A stretch of DNA of 64,000 bases from Mucilaginibacter ginsenosidivorax (GTDB lineage: Bacteria > Bacteroidota > Bacteroidia > Sphingobacteriales > Sphingobacteriaceae): the NCBI RefSeq assembly GCF_007971525.1, contig NZ_CP042437.1, forward strand, positions 5,146,001 to 5,210,000, in the 5' to 3' direction. Both the position numbers and the translations under genes were made by a program. Below the pieces are notes generated by a model. That model made no database searches, was not told where the DNA came from, and worked only from the letters and a program-made list of their open reading frames with translations. Numbering within the stretch: position 1 is the first letter of the stretch; every line of letters begins with the position of its first letter. Shown piece by piece: positions 46,401-54,614 of the stretch.

Positions 46401-47018
46401 ATCACTCCAAAAATGCGTGAAGGAGCAATCCGGCTTAAAGTAAACTACCTGCAATCGTGTTATTTGCGCAACGATGGCGGTGGTAAGTTTACTATTATTC
46501 CACTACCAATTGAGGCCCAGCAATCCGAGCTTTGCGGCATCACTGTTGATGATTTTGACGGAGACGGTAACCTTGATGTAGCCCTGAGCGGCAATGATTA
46601 CGGTACCGAGGTTGCAACGGGCCGGTACGATGCATTTAATGGACTATTGCTTAAAGGGGATGGGAAAGGAGGCTTTAAGCCTTTAAGTATTTTACAAAGC
46701 GGCTTGTTTATCCCAGGCGATGGCAAAGGCCTTGTTAAGTTAAGAAGCGCAAAAGGGGGCTACCTGCTGGCGGCAACCCAAAACCGCGACGCGCTGAAGT
46801 TATTTGAGCTTAACCGCAGTGTTAAAACAGTTGCTTTACAGCCATTAGACGCTTTTGCAACCATTAAATATAAAAATGGAAAAACTACCAGGGAGGAGTT
46901 TTATAATGGAAGTTCTTTCTTGTCGCAATCAGGCAGATTCTTTAATATTGAAAGCAATATGGCATCAGTAACCATAACTGATAGCTATGGCCACCAACGA
47001 ACCGTACAGCTTAATTAA
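43404..47018 (+). CDS. CRTAC1-like FG-GAP/ASPIC-UnbV repeat lipoprotein
   Basis: A 1204-residue lipoprotein (lipobox C17 in VSLSAC). At least ten FG-GAP/VCBS calcium-binding repeats are visible (DFNNDGLQDIYF, DINNDGLADIYV, DYDNDGDLDMYV and so on), forming one or two beta-propellers. An ASPIC/UnbV domain at about 523-605 (NLGGIGAFANIYY, HFGLGK, VVIRWDNG) separates the two propeller halves. Proteins of this type are frequent beside SusCD genes and are thought to bind polymers or proteins at the surface; no reaction is known. The haloperoxidase-like gene starts 10 nt downstream. Confidence 0.92.
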   Translation: MKYTYIFISLIVSLSACKKSTLFQQIPSSESGITFSNTIVEDDKINPLTKLNLYNGGGVGIGDFNNDGLQDIYFVANTLSNRLYLNKGDMKFEDVTAKAGVGGKGGWGRGVAVVDINNDGLADIYVCNTLLDDSVKRTNLLYVNQGVGKDGVPVFKEMGKEYGLDIKVHSTMASFFDYDNDGDLDMYVTVNEALASDNQSTFRPTIKDGSHKSTGRLYRNDWNAALKHPVFTNVSKQAGITIEGYGHATTIVDINKDGWKDIYVTNDFLPDNILYINNGDGTFTDRSKEYFKHTSFSAMGQDFEDVNNDGLVDAFEVDMNPEDNYRKKMFMPGNNYQVFQNFDRYNQQYQYTRNTLQINKGPRLGQNDSIGAPIFSEVAFLSGVGQTDWSWGPMLTDFDNDGLRDLIVTNGYPRDVTDHDFITFRNTAFAIASNKQILDQIPIVKIPNYAFKNTDGLQFADVTKEWGLGTPSFSNGAAYADLDNDGAMDMIINNIDDEAFVYRNTARDKNKTGSNYLHIQFKGGPQNLGGIGAFANIYYNHGQQQVYENTPYRGYLSTIQNIAHFGLGKVSQLDSVVIRWDNGKKQVLKNVKANQTLKVSIADAREPYSFKLPVQNTGALFREITKSAGITYKHQEKDYIDFNVQKLIPHKLSQYTPAVAVGDVDGNGFDDMVIGGTTLYPAQLLLQQANGKFNQRNLLPQAKTKVPALNPMDMGSYLSQVAGNKDEGILLFDANGDGHPDLYIASGGFETQPGSANYQDRFYLNDGKGNFILQPDALPKNLTSKLCVKAVDFDHDGKLDLFVSGRVDPWNYPKPVSSFILRNDSKNGVIKFTDVSATVAPALKNIGLVCDATFTDFNNDGWPDLILTGEWMPITFLKNDKGVFKNVTGNTGIADKLGWWNTIAAGDFDHDGDIDYIVGNTGLNTFYKASDQYPIYITAKDFDNNDSYDAFPSVFLKDQDGVKREFPAFGRDDIVKQMISMRIKFQNYHSLAVAPMDSVITPKMREGAIRLKVNYLQSCYLRNDGGGKFTIIPLPIEAQQSELCGITVDDFDGDGNLDVALSGNDYGTEVATGRYDAFNGLLLKGDGKGGFKPLSILQSGLFIPGDGKGLVKLRSAKGGYLLAATQNRDALKLFELNRSVKTVALQPLDAFATIKYKNGKTTREEFYNGSSFLSQSGRFFNIESNMASVTITDSYGHQRTVQLN

Positions 47019-47028
47019 TTACTTGTTT

Positions 47029-48348
47029 ATGAGATGTTTTAAAATATTTTTAGCCGTTACATGCTTATTTTTGATTTATAGTTGCGGGCAAAAAAAAACA
47101 ACGCCCTTGTTAAAAGATGCGGATGTGCTGCATAACAACGTTGACCAGTTAACACAGGTTATCATTTATGATGTGTTTACGCCTCCGGTTGCAAGCCGTA
47201 TTTACGGTTATACTACACTGGCGGCTTACGAAGCTGAGCGTTACGCAGATACCAGTTATAATTCAATAGCAGCCCAGTTAAAAGGCTTTGGCAAACCGCC
47301 TAAGCCCAACAAAGATTTGAAATACAATTTTACACTGGCCGCAACCAAAGCTTTTTTTACGGTGGCCCACAAGATCACTTTCTCGGTAGATACCTTGCAG
47401 AAATATGAGGATAAGGTTTATGCTATGTATAAGGATAATCTTGATGACTCTACTTATTCGCGTTCAATGGCGTTTGGTACCCAGGTAGGTAAATTTATCC
47501 TTAAACGCGCATCTGTTGATAATTATCCGCAAACCCGTGGCAAACCTCGTTTTTTGGGTAACGACGGCCCTGGTCAATGGCGCCCAACAGCCCCCGATTA
47601 TCTTGATGGCGTTGAGTTTTGCTGGGGTACCATGCATACGTTTGCTGTTGATACTTCAACACAATTTAAATTGCCGCCTCCGCCAGCGTTTAGCGACGAC
47701 AAAAACAGCCCCTACTTTAAGCAGGTTGTGGAAGTATACGAGTTAAGCAAACACATAACCCCCGAGCAAACTACCATTGCCCGCTTTTGGGATGATAACC
47801 CTTTTGTAATTCAGCACAACGGGCACATGATGTTTGCCAATAAAAAAATAACCCCCGGTGGCCACTGGATTGGCATTACGGCCATTGCCTGTAAACAAAC
47901 TCATGCTGATGGTATAAAAACGGCACAGGCTTACGCGCTTACTTCTATTGCCTTATTTGATGCTTTTATAAGCGGATGGCAGGTTAAATACCAAACCAAC
48001 TACATTAGGCCGGTTACGGTTATTAATGATAAAATTGACCACGACTGGCTGCCTATGCTACAAACGCCACCATTCCCAGAGTATCCAAGCGGGCATAGCG
48101 ATATCAGCGCAGCATCCGCCGTAATGCTTACCCACTTGTTTGGCGATAATTTTGCTTACCAGGATACCAGCGATTTAAAATATATTGGGATGCAACGCCA
48201 TTTTGATTCGTTTTTAAAGGCGTCCGATGAAACATCTATAAGTCGTTTTTATGGTGGTATTCACTATCGGAACAGTGTTGACCAGGGGGCTGTGCAAGGC
48301 AGGCAGGTTGGCGAATATATCTGGAAGAAACTTAAACTAAAAAAATAA
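47029..48348 (+). CDS. Vanadium-dependent haloperoxidase-like lipoprotein (PAP2 superfamily)
   Basis: A 439-residue lipoprotein when started at ATG 47029, which gives a clean lipobox (FLIYSC19). An ATG at 46987 would overlap the previous gene and bury the signal sequence. The helical PAP2/haloperoxidase fold is marked by YPSGHSD (352-358, H356) and GGIHYRN (409-415, H412 and R414), the phosphate/vanadate-binding motifs; ARFWDDNPF lies upstream. Members oxidise halides with peroxide or act as phosphatases. Neighbouring heme-type lipoproteins favour a redox role, but this is inference. Confidence 0.92.
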   Translation: MRCFKIFLAVTCLFLIYSCGQKKTTPLLKDADVLHNNVDQLTQVIIYDVFTPPVASRIYGYTTLAAYEAERYADTSYNSIAAQLKGFGKPPKPNKDLKYNFTLAATKAFFTVAHKITFSVDTLQKYEDKVYAMYKDNLDDSTYSRSMAFGTQVGKFILKRASVDNYPQTRGKPRFLGNDGPGQWRPTAPDYLDGVEFCWGTMHTFAVDTSTQFKLPPPPAFSDDKNSPYFKQVVEVYELSKHITPEQTTIARFWDDNPFVIQHNGHMMFANKKITPGGHWIGITAIACKQTHADGIKTAQAYALTSIALFDAFISGWQVKYQTNYIRPVTVINDKIDHDWLPMLQTPPFPEYPSGHSDISAASAVMLTHLFGDNFAYQDTSDLKYIGMQRHFDSFLKASDETSISRFYGGIHYRNSVDQGAVQGRQVGEYIWKKLKLKK

Positions 48349-48366
48349 CGGTACTTAACGCTCTAT

Positions 48367-49923
48367 ATGCACTTCAAACCCAAATACCTGGCTACTACTT
48401 ACCTGCTTTTATTTATAGTTTTATTATCATTTGCTACGTTGATTTATGGCTGTAAACCTAAAACAGGTCAGTACTATAAGTTAACCGGTAATGTAAAGTT
48501 AGATGGCGAAAACCTGGTACAATTAAAGTGTACAAGGTGCCATGCATTAACCCCCATAAATGCTTTGCCAAAAAATGTTTGGATAAATCACGTATTGGTG
48601 AGCATGGCGCCTATGCTAAAAATTTCCACCTACGGAGGTCAGTTTTTTAAGCAGGATGCTAAAGACACTACTGGCGCAAGTATAGTTGAGTGGTTGGCTA
48701 TTGTTAATTATTACAAAAAGTTTGCGCCCGATACGCTGTTGCCCGTCAGGAAACCTGCTCCGTTGGTTGAAGACTGGACCGGGTTTACGTTAAAAAAGCC
48801 TTTGCCTTTTAATTCAACCAGTTTTACCACGGCCATAAACTATAACCCGGCTACCAGGAAGTTGTATAGTGCCGATGCGGTTAACGAAAAATTATATAGC
48901 TGGGATAGCAATTTAAAAGCCGATTCGCTGGCGTCGCTGCCTTCGGCGGGCGTTGATATCAGCTTTGATAAAGAAGCTGGTAGTAACATTGGTTTTGTAT
49001 CGGCCATTGGTCGTATGGCGCCGGTTGATTTCCCTAACGGTAAAATTGTTAAGCTTGACCTTGATGCTAAGGACGTTAACGCTTCCGAAACTTATATAGC
49101 ATCAGATTTGCCCCGGCCGGTTCAAACCATTGTGGGCGATTTTAATAAAGACGGCCTGAACGACATTGTAGTATGCGGGCAGGGCGATAAAAAGGGTGGA
49201 GTGTACCTGTTGGTTCAAAATAAGGACAAAACTTATACCCAACAATCTATTTTGAATAAAGCGGGATCGGTGCAGGCTTTAAAAGGCGATTTTAATAAAG
49301 ATGGATGGCTTGATTTGATGGTGTTAACAGGTACAGGCGACGAAGGCCTGTGGTTGTTACTAAATGATCAGAAAGGCGGATTTACAACGAGAAAATTGCT
49401 TACTTTCCCGCCAACAAACAGTTCAACCAGTTTTCAGTTGGTTGATATGGATCACGACGGCAACCTTGACCTGGTTTATACCTGCGGTTATAATTACCAT
49501 GACTCGCGCATTTTAAAACCATACCATGGCCTGTATATTTTTACCAACGCGGGTAATTGGAGCTTTAAACAAAAATATTTTTACCCTATAAATGGCTGTA
49601 CCAAAGCAATTGCGGCTGATTTTGACGGCGACGGTGACGTGGATATTGCCACGATAGCTTTTTTTGCCGATATGCAGAACACACCACAGGAAGAGTTTAT
49701 CTACTTTGAACAAAATAAACCGTTTGATTTTAAACCGCACGCCGTACCTGTAAGTAAATATGGCCGCTGGATGTGTATGGAAACAGCCGATTTGAACAAC
49801 GATGGCAAGCTTGATATTATATTGGGTAATTATGCCGACGGGTTTAAATTTATCCATGGCCTGCAACCGCAATGGGATAGAAATTTGCCGTTGATTGTGC
49901 TTGAAAATCATACAAAAAAATAG
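48367..49923 (+). CDS. CxxCH heme-type and FG-GAP repeat lipoprotein (paralogue 1)
   Basis: A 518-residue lipoprotein (lipobox C29 in LIYGC). A short N-terminal cytochrome-c-like segment carries CTRCH (55-59) with possible distal methionines at 80 and 83. FG-GAP repeats fill the rest, forming a likely seven-bladed propeller (DFNKDGLNDIVV, DFNKDGWLDLMV, DMDHDGNLDLVY, DFDGDGDVDIAT, DLNNDGKLDIIL). The fusion suggests an electron-carrying head on a binding propeller. It is 18 nt after the haloperoxidase-like gene and 76 nt before a paralogue. Confidence 0.9.
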   Translation: MHFKPKYLATTYLLLFIVLLSFATLIYGCKPKTGQYYKLTGNVKLDGENLVQLKCTRCHALTPINALPKNVWINHVLVSMAPMLKISTYGGQFFKQDAKDTTGASIVEWLAIVNYYKKFAPDTLLPVRKPAPLVEDWTGFTLKKPLPFNSTSFTTAINYNPATRKLYSADAVNEKLYSWDSNLKADSLASLPSAGVDISFDKEAGSNIGFVSAIGRMAPVDFPNGKIVKLDLDAKDVNASETYIASDLPRPVQTIVGDFNKDGLNDIVVCGQGDKKGGVYLLVQNKDKTYTQQSILNKAGSVQALKGDFNKDGWLDLMVLTGTGDEGLWLLLNDQKGGFTTRKLLTFPPTNSSTSFQLVDMDHDGNLDLVYTCGYNYHDSRILKPYHGLYIFTNAGNWSFKQKYFYPINGCTKAIAADFDGDGDVDIATIAFFADMQNTPQEEFIYFEQNKPFDFKPHAVPVSKYGRWMCMETADLNNDGKLDIILGNYADGFKFIHGLQPQWDRNLPLIVLENHTKK

Positions 49924-49999
49924 ATTTTACTATAATAGATTAGATAAGCGTCTATCTTCAAAGCTTTGAAAACTGCTTCGGAAAACGGGATAAGTGTAA

Positions 50000-51550
50000 A
50001 TGATTAATAAACAAAAGTTTTTTTTCTATTCATTATTCATAGGGCTATTTGCTACACTCACAATGTGTGGCAGCTGCAATAGGGATAATGGACAGGCAGA
50101 CGATGAAAGGTACATTGAGGAGGGCAAGCAACTGGCTCAAAAGCATTGTTCAACATGTCACCAGGCACCAGATGCATCTTTGCTTGATAAAGCAACATGG
50201 GATAAAGGTGTTTTACCCGCCATGGCGGCTAAGTTTGGTATAAGGCCCTTTATGGGCGACTACCTGGTATACTCATCCTCGGCCATTTCAAACGCCGATT
50301 GGCATAAGATTGTAATGTATTACAAGGGTGCAGCGCCCGATAAATTGCTTATCCCCAAACCCAATGCGGTAAAAGATTGGGCTATTTTTAGCTTAAAACG
50401 ACCGGCAAAAGTAGATACTACCGATGGTATGGCCATGACCACCATGGTTGCTTTTAACCCCAATGATAAAAGTTTTTATACCGGCGGAGCCGGCGATAAG
50501 CTATATAAATGGGATAGCAATCTCAACGCCACAGTCGTAAAAAAATTCCAGTCGCCGGTAGTTGACGCCGATTTTTTTAAAACGGATGCAAATCCAAATG
50601 GCGCTATTATTACTTGTATTGGGGTATTGCCCCCCAATGATCAGCTTAAAGGGAAACTAATAAGCATTAACCTAAGCAGTAAATTGAAAGGTAAAGATTC
50701 GGTTTTAATTACTGATAGTTTGCCACGACCCGCGAAGAGCGCTTATGTTGATTTTAATAAAGATGGTTTAATGGATTATGTATCCTGCGGATTTGGCCAC
50801 AATAAAGGTGGCTTATTCCTGGTGCAGCAGCAACCGGCACATCAATTCACAAAAAAAATCATCAGGGCAATGCCGGGGCCAAGCCAGCTGTATATTGATG
50901 ATTATAACCACGATGGCTGGCCCGATATTGTATGCCTGTTTGCCCAGGCTGATGAGGGGGTGTGGTTGTTCTTGAATGACAAAAAAGGAGGGTTTACCAC
51001 GCAAAACCTGGTGCATTTTCCATCCGTGTATGGATCAAGCAGTTTCCAGTTCATTGATTTTAATAACGATGGAAAACCCGATATTTTGTATACCTGTGGC
51101 GATAACAATGATTACTCGCCTATATTTAAACCCTACCATGGGGTATATATTTTTACCAACCAGGGCAATTGGAAATTTAAGCAAACTTATTTTTACCATA
51201 TCAATGGCTGCTCAAAGGCCATAGCTACAGATTTTGACCATGACGGTGATCTTGACCTGGCTGTAATAGCTTTCTTCCCCGATTTTAAATACCATCCTAC
51301 CGAAGGTTTTACCTATCATGAACAAACAAGCCCGGGCAAATTTAAAGTACACGAGATACCGGTTAACCCTTATGGCCGCTGGCTTGCAATGGACGTTAAC
51401 GATATTGATGGTGACGGTAACATGGATATTGTTTTGGGTAATTTTTCGGTAGGGGCAAAAGGTCTTATCAACCAAAAAGATTACAATCCTAACTGGGACA
51501 TGTATTCGCCCATCACTGTGTTACACAATACCATCAAAAAGAAGCACTGA
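50000..51550 (+). CDS. CxxCH heme-type and FG-GAP repeat lipoprotein (paralogue 2)
   Basis: A 516-residue protein co-linear with the gene before it: signal segment with candidate lipid-anchored cysteine 23 or 26, CSTCH at 50-54, possible distal methionine 75 (LPAM), then a matching propeller (DFNKDGLMDYVS, DYNHDGWPDIVC, DFNNDGKPDILY, DFDHDGDLDLAV, DIDGDGNMDIVL). Long stretches align with paralogue 1, notably around SKAIATDFDHDGD and YGRWLAMD, so the pair arose by tandem duplication. Differences in the heme region may give different redox partners. Confidence 0.9.
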   Translation: MINKQKFFFYSLFIGLFATLTMCGSCNRDNGQADDERYIEEGKQLAQKHCSTCHQAPDASLLDKATWDKGVLPAMAAKFGIRPFMGDYLVYSSSAISNADWHKIVMYYKGAAPDKLLIPKPNAVKDWAIFSLKRPAKVDTTDGMAMTTMVAFNPNDKSFYTGGAGDKLYKWDSNLNATVVKKFQSPVVDADFFKTDANPNGAIITCIGVLPPNDQLKGKLISINLSSKLKGKDSVLITDSLPRPAKSAYVDFNKDGLMDYVSCGFGHNKGGLFLVQQQPAHQFTKKIIRAMPGPSQLYIDDYNHDGWPDIVCLFAQADEGVWLFLNDKKGGFTTQNLVHFPSVYGSSSFQFIDFNNDGKPDILYTCGDNNDYSPIFKPYHGVYIFTNQGNWKFKQTYFYHINGCSKAIATDFDHDGDLDLAVIAFFPDFKYHPTEGFTYHEQTSPGKFKVHEIPVNPYGRWLAMDVNDIDGDGNMDIVLGNFSVGAKGLINQKDYNPNWDMYSPITVLHNTIKKKH

Positions 51551-51706
51551 GAGTTGTATTTGTATCATTTGTATGATAAAATGATAAATAAGTACAATAT
51601 CATCCTGCCGATTGTTAATTAGTTTTACCGTTGTTAATTATTGCCCAACGGGTGTTTCCATGCTATTCATTGAATGGGCGGTAGGCATCCCTGTTAAAAA
51701 ATCATT

Positions 51707-54502
51707 ATGATGAAAAAAACTATTAATGCGGTATTTGGTGTTGTTGCAGCCTGCGTTTTGCCCGTCTTTTTGTCGGCGCAAACGGCCCCTGTAAAGCAGG
51801 TTAAACTGGTTAACTTTGATTTGCAATCTTCGGCGTTGATTAACGCCAGCGGTGTCGAGCTATCAAGTACCCAATACCATTCGCCCATATACTGGTTCCC
51901 GGTTAAAGTGCCTTCAACCGTGTTAACGGGACTTGTAGCCAATAAAATTTATCCCGATCCTTACCTGGGGTTAAATAATATGCTGATACCGGATGCATCA
52001 GATCAGTTTAATAAAGAGTACAACCTGGAGCAGTATAGTCATTTACCCAATGACCCTAATCCATGGAAGAAACCGTACTGGTACCGCACCACATTTAAAG
52101 TAGCCGCTGCAGATAAGGGAAAACAGTTTCAGCTGATATTCAAGGGCATCAACTACCGCGCTGCGGTGTATTTAAACGGCAAACAGATTGCCGATAGTAC
52201 CCAAATGGCCGGCATGTTTGCCGAACACAATCTGGATGTAAGTAAAGCCATAAACGCAGGCGGCGAAAACGCGCTGGCTGTAAAAATTTACCCATTGGAT
52301 TATGCAGGTTATCCCGCAAAAGAACAGTTAAAAGCCCTTGGCCCATTTTATGAAAACGGCGGCCCTACCGGCGATATTGGCAAAAATGTAACCATGCTTT
52401 GCTCGGCCGGTTGGGATTGGATTCCCTCGGTTCGGGATCGCAACATGGGTATCTGGCAGCCGGTTTTTTTACGTACTACGGGCGCGGTAACCATAGGCAG
52501 GCCAAAGTTGGTAACCAATTTGCCAAACCTGCCCGATACAGGTATTGCTAAACTATCTTTAAAACTTACTTTATCAAATAACACATCGGTTGCTAATGCA
52601 GGTAAGCTAACCATCAGCATAAAACCCGAAAATTTTGCGGGTTTACCTGTGCAGTTTACGCAGGCGGTTTCCGTTGCTGCAAATACGGGAAAAGTTGTTG
52701 ATCTGAACGCAGACCAGATTAGTCAGCTGGTAATTCATCAGCCTAAATTATGGTGGCCAAACGGTTACGGCAAAGCCAACTTGTACCGCATTCGCCTGCA
52801 ATATGCCGACGCAAAAGGCATAAGCGACGATACTACTTTTGTCTTTGGGGTGCGCACTGTATCGTCAAAAGCCGAGAAAGTGAACGGCTTTGTACGCCGC
52901 CAATTTTATGTAAATGGCAAGCTGGTTCATTTGGTAGGCGGCGCCTGGGTACCCGATATGATGGTGAACCGCGATTCGGCCCGGTATGATTACGAGATGC
53001 ACCTGTGCCGCAATGCCAACGTGAACCTGGTACGTATTTGGGGCGGGGGCGTAACCGAGCCGGATGCGTTTTGGAACGCAGCCGACAAATATGGTCAGAT
53101 GGTATGGTCGGATTTTTGGATCACAGGCGATACCCAGGGCGAGTTTAAAGGCTCACCGGATTGGCCTTTGGAAGGCAACATATTTACAAAAAACGTTCAG
53201 AGTACAATCTATCGTATCCGCAACCACCCAAGCCTCCTGGTTTGGACTGGTGGCAACGAAGGGCACGCCCGTAAGGAATTGTACGACAAAATGCGTAACG
53301 ACATTATTGAGTTGGATGGCACCCGCCCGTTTATACCAAGCTCATCGGGTTTTGCCAAACTGCCCGAAGGCTGGAAAGGCTCATGGCCCGATGATATGCC
53401 ATCAGGTGTATACAGCGGCGGCCCTTATGCCTGGAAAGATCCTAAAGACTATTACAAACTGGCCAACCTTGCTCATGACTGGGTATTTAAGGACGAAACA
53501 GGTTTACCATCGCAACCACCTTACACCACGCTGCCTAAGATAATCCCTAATTTAACGTGGGATAAAACTTTACCTTTCCCCTTAAATAATACCTGGGGAT
53601 ATCATGATGCTGCCACAGGCGCAGGTCAGTACGATAAGTACTACGACGAAATGGTAAAACGCTATGGCGCGCCCAGCAGCATCGTCAACTTTTCGGATAA
53701 GATGCAGTTCCTGAATTATATTGGCTACCAGGGTATTTTTGAAGCCGATGGCCACAAACTAAACGAAACGGGCGGCGTAATGCTTTGGAAACTCAATGCG
53801 GCGCTCCCAAGTGTTATCTGGCAAATTTATGACTGGTACCTGGAGCCAAACGCGGGCTACTACAGCATGCAAAACGCCTGCGAGCCGGTGCATATCCAGT
53901 ATAACTACGATAATTCGAGCGTGGCTATTATCAACCGCACGCACCATGCAACAGGTAGTTTAACCGCAACTGCCGACGTTTTTGATATCTTTAGCAAGCT
54001 CATTAAATCTATTAAGTTAGATCATGTTGGTTTGGCTACAAACGGTGTGCAGGAAATTATTCAGCTTAAGGATGTTTTGGCGGGTACACAAGGTGTAAGT
54101 TTTGTAATACTTAACCTGAAAACTTCAACCGGCAAAGCGGTATCGCACAATGCCTACTGGCTATCTGCAACAGACGAATTTAAAACGCTTAACGACATGA
54201 AACATGCACAGGTAAGCGTCAAAGTTGTTAAAACAGAGAAAGGCGCTGTAGAAAGCAAGTGGACTGTTCAATTTACCAATACCTCGAATAAACTGGCATT
54301 CTTTGTTCGCCCGCAACTCATGAAAAACGGCGAAGAAATTATGCCAAGCTACTGGACAGGTAACTATTTTACCCTGGCCCCGCATGAAAGCATAACCCTG
54401 TCGGTAACTGCCCCGGCTGCCAAATTAGGCAACGTAACCCCAACCATATTACTCGAAGGCTGGAATTTAGATAAGCAAACTATTGCCCTGGCCTCAAAAT
54501 AA
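51707..54502 (+). CDS. GH2-family exo-beta-glycosidase (mannosidase/glucosaminidase-like)
   Basis: A 931-residue exported enzyme (signal peptide about 1-25, FLSAQ). A sugar-binding jelly-roll domain (about 30-255) comes first, followed by immunoglobulin-like GH2 domains (about 260-385) and a GH2 barrel (about 390-720), with LVRIWGGGVTEPDAFW and the acid/base E518 in VWTGGNEG. C-terminal beta domains follow to 925. The layout and WYLEPNAGYY stretch resemble the exo-beta-glucosaminidase/mannosylglycoprotein endo-beta-mannosidase branch rather than beta-galactosidases. Exact specificity is not determinable by eye. It closes the surface locus; a terminator follows. Confidence 0.9.
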   Translation: MMKKTINAVFGVVAACVLPVFLSAQTAPVKQVKLVNFDLQSSALINASGVELSSTQYHSPIYWFPVKVPSTVLTGLVANKIYPDPYLGLNNMLIPDASDQFNKEYNLEQYSHLPNDPNPWKKPYWYRTTFKVAAADKGKQFQLIFKGINYRAAVYLNGKQIADSTQMAGMFAEHNLDVSKAINAGGENALAVKIYPLDYAGYPAKEQLKALGPFYENGGPTGDIGKNVTMLCSAGWDWIPSVRDRNMGIWQPVFLRTTGAVTIGRPKLVTNLPNLPDTGIAKLSLKLTLSNNTSVANAGKLTISIKPENFAGLPVQFTQAVSVAANTGKVVDLNADQISQLVIHQPKLWWPNGYGKANLYRIRLQYADAKGISDDTTFVFGVRTVSSKAEKVNGFVRRQFYVNGKLVHLVGGAWVPDMMVNRDSARYDYEMHLCRNANVNLVRIWGGGVTEPDAFWNAADKYGQMVWSDFWITGDTQGEFKGSPDWPLEGNIFTKNVQSTIYRIRNHPSLLVWTGGNEGHARKELYDKMRNDIIELDGTRPFIPSSSGFAKLPEGWKGSWPDDMPSGVYSGGPYAWKDPKDYYKLANLAHDWVFKDETGLPSQPPYTTLPKIIPNLTWDKTLPFPLNNTWGYHDAATGAGQYDKYYDEMVKRYGAPSSIVNFSDKMQFLNYIGYQGIFEADGHKLNETGGVMLWKLNAALPSVIWQIYDWYLEPNAGYYSMQNACEPVHIQYNYDNSSVAIINRTHHATGSLTATADVFDIFSKLIKSIKLDHVGLATNGVQEIIQLKDVLAGTQGVSFVILNLKTSTGKAVSHNAYWLSATDEFKTLNDMKHAQVSVKVVKTEKGAVESKWTVQFTNTSNKLAFFVRPQLMKNGEEIMPSYWTGNYFTLAPHESITLSVTAPAAKLGNVTPTILLEGWNLDKQTIALASK

Positions 54503-54516
54503 TACAAATGTCGCTT

Positions 54517-54557
54517 AAACAAAACCGCCTGGCTCAAAAAGTAAGGTGGTTTTGTTT
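54517..54557 (+). terminator. Intrinsic terminator after the GH2 gene
   Basis: A 13-bp stem with one G-U pair (AAACAAAACCGCC, 54517-54529, with 54545-54557) around a 15-nt loop, followed by TTTA. It can also act on the minus strand for the convergent aguA. Confidence 0.75.
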
Positions 54558-54590
54558 TTATATCGTTTGTAAACCCGCAAATCAAAAACT

Positions 54591-54614
54591 CCCCCTTCAG
54601 GGGGCTGGGGGGCT
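54591..54614. repeat. CCCCCTTCAGGGGG repeat, copy 1 (inside the aguA 3' end)
   Basis: The 14-bp near-palindrome CCCCCTTCAGGGGG followed by CTGGGGGGCT; shares 22 of 24 positions with 60856-60879. In this copy the complement of TCA (54597-54599) provides the aguA stop codon, and the G-rich half encodes the final Ser-Pro-Pro-Ala-Pro. Confidence 0.75.

Noticed and set aside
46987..47028. Upstream ATG for the haloperoxidase-like gene
   Set aside because: It overlaps the previous coding region and places 14 residues before a clean lipoprotein signal peptide starting at 47029.
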